Shown piece after piece: positions 63,071 to 64,000 of a stretch of DNA of 64,000 nt. Origin of the DNA: Sipunculus nudus (taxonomy: Eukaryota > Annelida > Sipuncula > Golfingiida > Sipunculidae); the NCBI GenBank assembly GCA_026874595.1, contig CM049307.1:76358643-76422642 (forward strand), in the 5' to 3' direction. The position numbers were made by a program, and so were the translations under genes. The notes below the pieces were generated by a model. The model was given only the letters and a program-made list of their open reading frames with translations, ran no database searches and was not told where the DNA came from. Within the stretch, counting starts at the first letter, position 1, and every line of letters starts with the position of its first letter.

Positions 63071-64000
63071 AAGGAGAGAAAACATGATTTTTAAGCACCA
63101 AGTCGGGTTAACTCAATTTCAAAACGGAGGGTAGGGGACTGAAGCGGGGGTTATCTTGCATTGCCATACTGTAGCTAATGGGAACCATAGATGAATTATT
63201 GATAGTATCGCGTCTCTGGGTGCTCTGCCCTGGCAGCTAGTCGCCAGCTGGCCTGTCAAGTCATGCAAAAATAGCATAGCCCTTATTTAAGGACGGCACC
63301 TATGTTTACCTAACCACCAAGTAAACCTGACTGAACTTGTCTTGGCAATTGGCCGCCAACCAACCTAACAGCAGCATGTCGAGATCTCATCAACAATGTT
63401 TAAAGATCGCAACGCAGACCATTTTGTTTATGCGTACTCACTGAATGAATTTTTTTCCTAATATTTTATTTTTAAAAAGTAAAATAGAAAGTGAAAAAAG
63501 ACTTATTGAAGTAATACTCCTCATCATTAAAATTTGTTTGCATATTTGCCTGATTTACTGGACATTTTACTTATACATTGAGCTCTCCCGGAAATATATT
63601 AGTATCAGTCAATATTTTGTTCTGAAACCATTTTCTTAGGAATATACACGGTAGAAATACCGCGCACTCGGCGAGATCTGTGGCGCGAGAAAAAATAAAA
63701 ACCTAGCCTGATTGGCGAATATCATAAATGGCCCCTAACAGTAATAAAAAAATCAAATTTATTTGTGATTCATGACAAGTACATCTTCCTTTTTGGATCG
63801 AAAGTTTTCTCGCATGCGCAATATCCTACCTTCGATCTCATGATTTTAAAACAGACACACTTTGCATGTATCTATCAACACACAAAAGCAAATCAATATG
63901 TATAACAGGTAAAAAAGAAGAGACGTTGAGCCCGAAAACCTGGGTCGTTTCGCTAGGAAACTTTTGTATTAAGCTTAAATTAACTAACAGCGGAATATAT
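63071..64000. other. End of window, intron of the channel gene or beyond
   Basis: No exon, repeat or RNA gene is recognised in this last stretch. The open frame at 63445-63639 is AT-driven. Confidence 0.4.

Noticed and set aside
56541-64000. Next exon of the channel gene (first membrane segment)
   Set aside because: I looked for a segment leading to a transmembrane helix with suitable phase and splice sites but found none I could support; it probably lies beyond the window.

Overview
The window is eukaryotic nuclear DNA. Coding sequence is split into short exons with GT/AG junctions that stay in frame, introns run from 0.3 to more than 8 kb, and the space between genes is AT-rich and full of transposon debris. 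The repeats (GTCC-rich runs, TCAAGGTCA-rich tandem repeats, tRNA-derived SINEs with a shared tail, a PIF/Harbinger element) suggest a lophotrochozoan animal, most likely a mollusc and perhaps a bivalve. That is inference; nothing in the window proves the species.

Region 1 (549-17580, + strand) is the 3' part of a gene for a protein with two von Willebrand A domains, best matched to VWA3A. I can join 21 exons into an uninterrupted frame of 852 codons plus stop. The first exons lie before the window.

Region 2 (17581-39438) is about 22 kb between genes with no convincing host gene. It holds a 582-bp MITE with perfect 8-bp target duplications, a 181-bp pogo/Tigger-like MITE at a TA site, a truncated non-LTR reverse transcriptase on the - strand, and a nearly complete 4.5-kb PIF/Harbinger DNA transposon (29592-34136). 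The transposon has inverted ends, a MADF-domain ORF1 (+) and a broken DDE transposase (-), framed by unusual arrays of AAAGC/AGAGC motifs. Several minisatellites, microsatellites and repeat scraps are also present, including a possible Penelope-type fragment.

Region 3 (39439 to the end, + strand) is the 5' part of a Cys-loop ligand-gated anion-channel subunit gene of the glycine/GABA/glutamate-gated class. Five exons encode a signal peptide and the ligand-binding domain through the Cys-loop. The transmembrane exons are beyond the window. Its large introns carry a second copy of the 582-bp MITE nested in a ~335-bp tandem repeat, another SINE copy, a second ~335-bp array, and a ~146-bp array whose units each carry facing nuclear-receptor-type TCAAGGTCA half-sites.

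The two host genes have no evident functional link; they are simply neighbours on the same strand. I found no clear evidence of a wholly new biological system. The least explained items are the Harbinger subterminal arrays, the composite 335/146-bp repeat module, and a 29-bp intron-like interruption in Harbinger ORF1.
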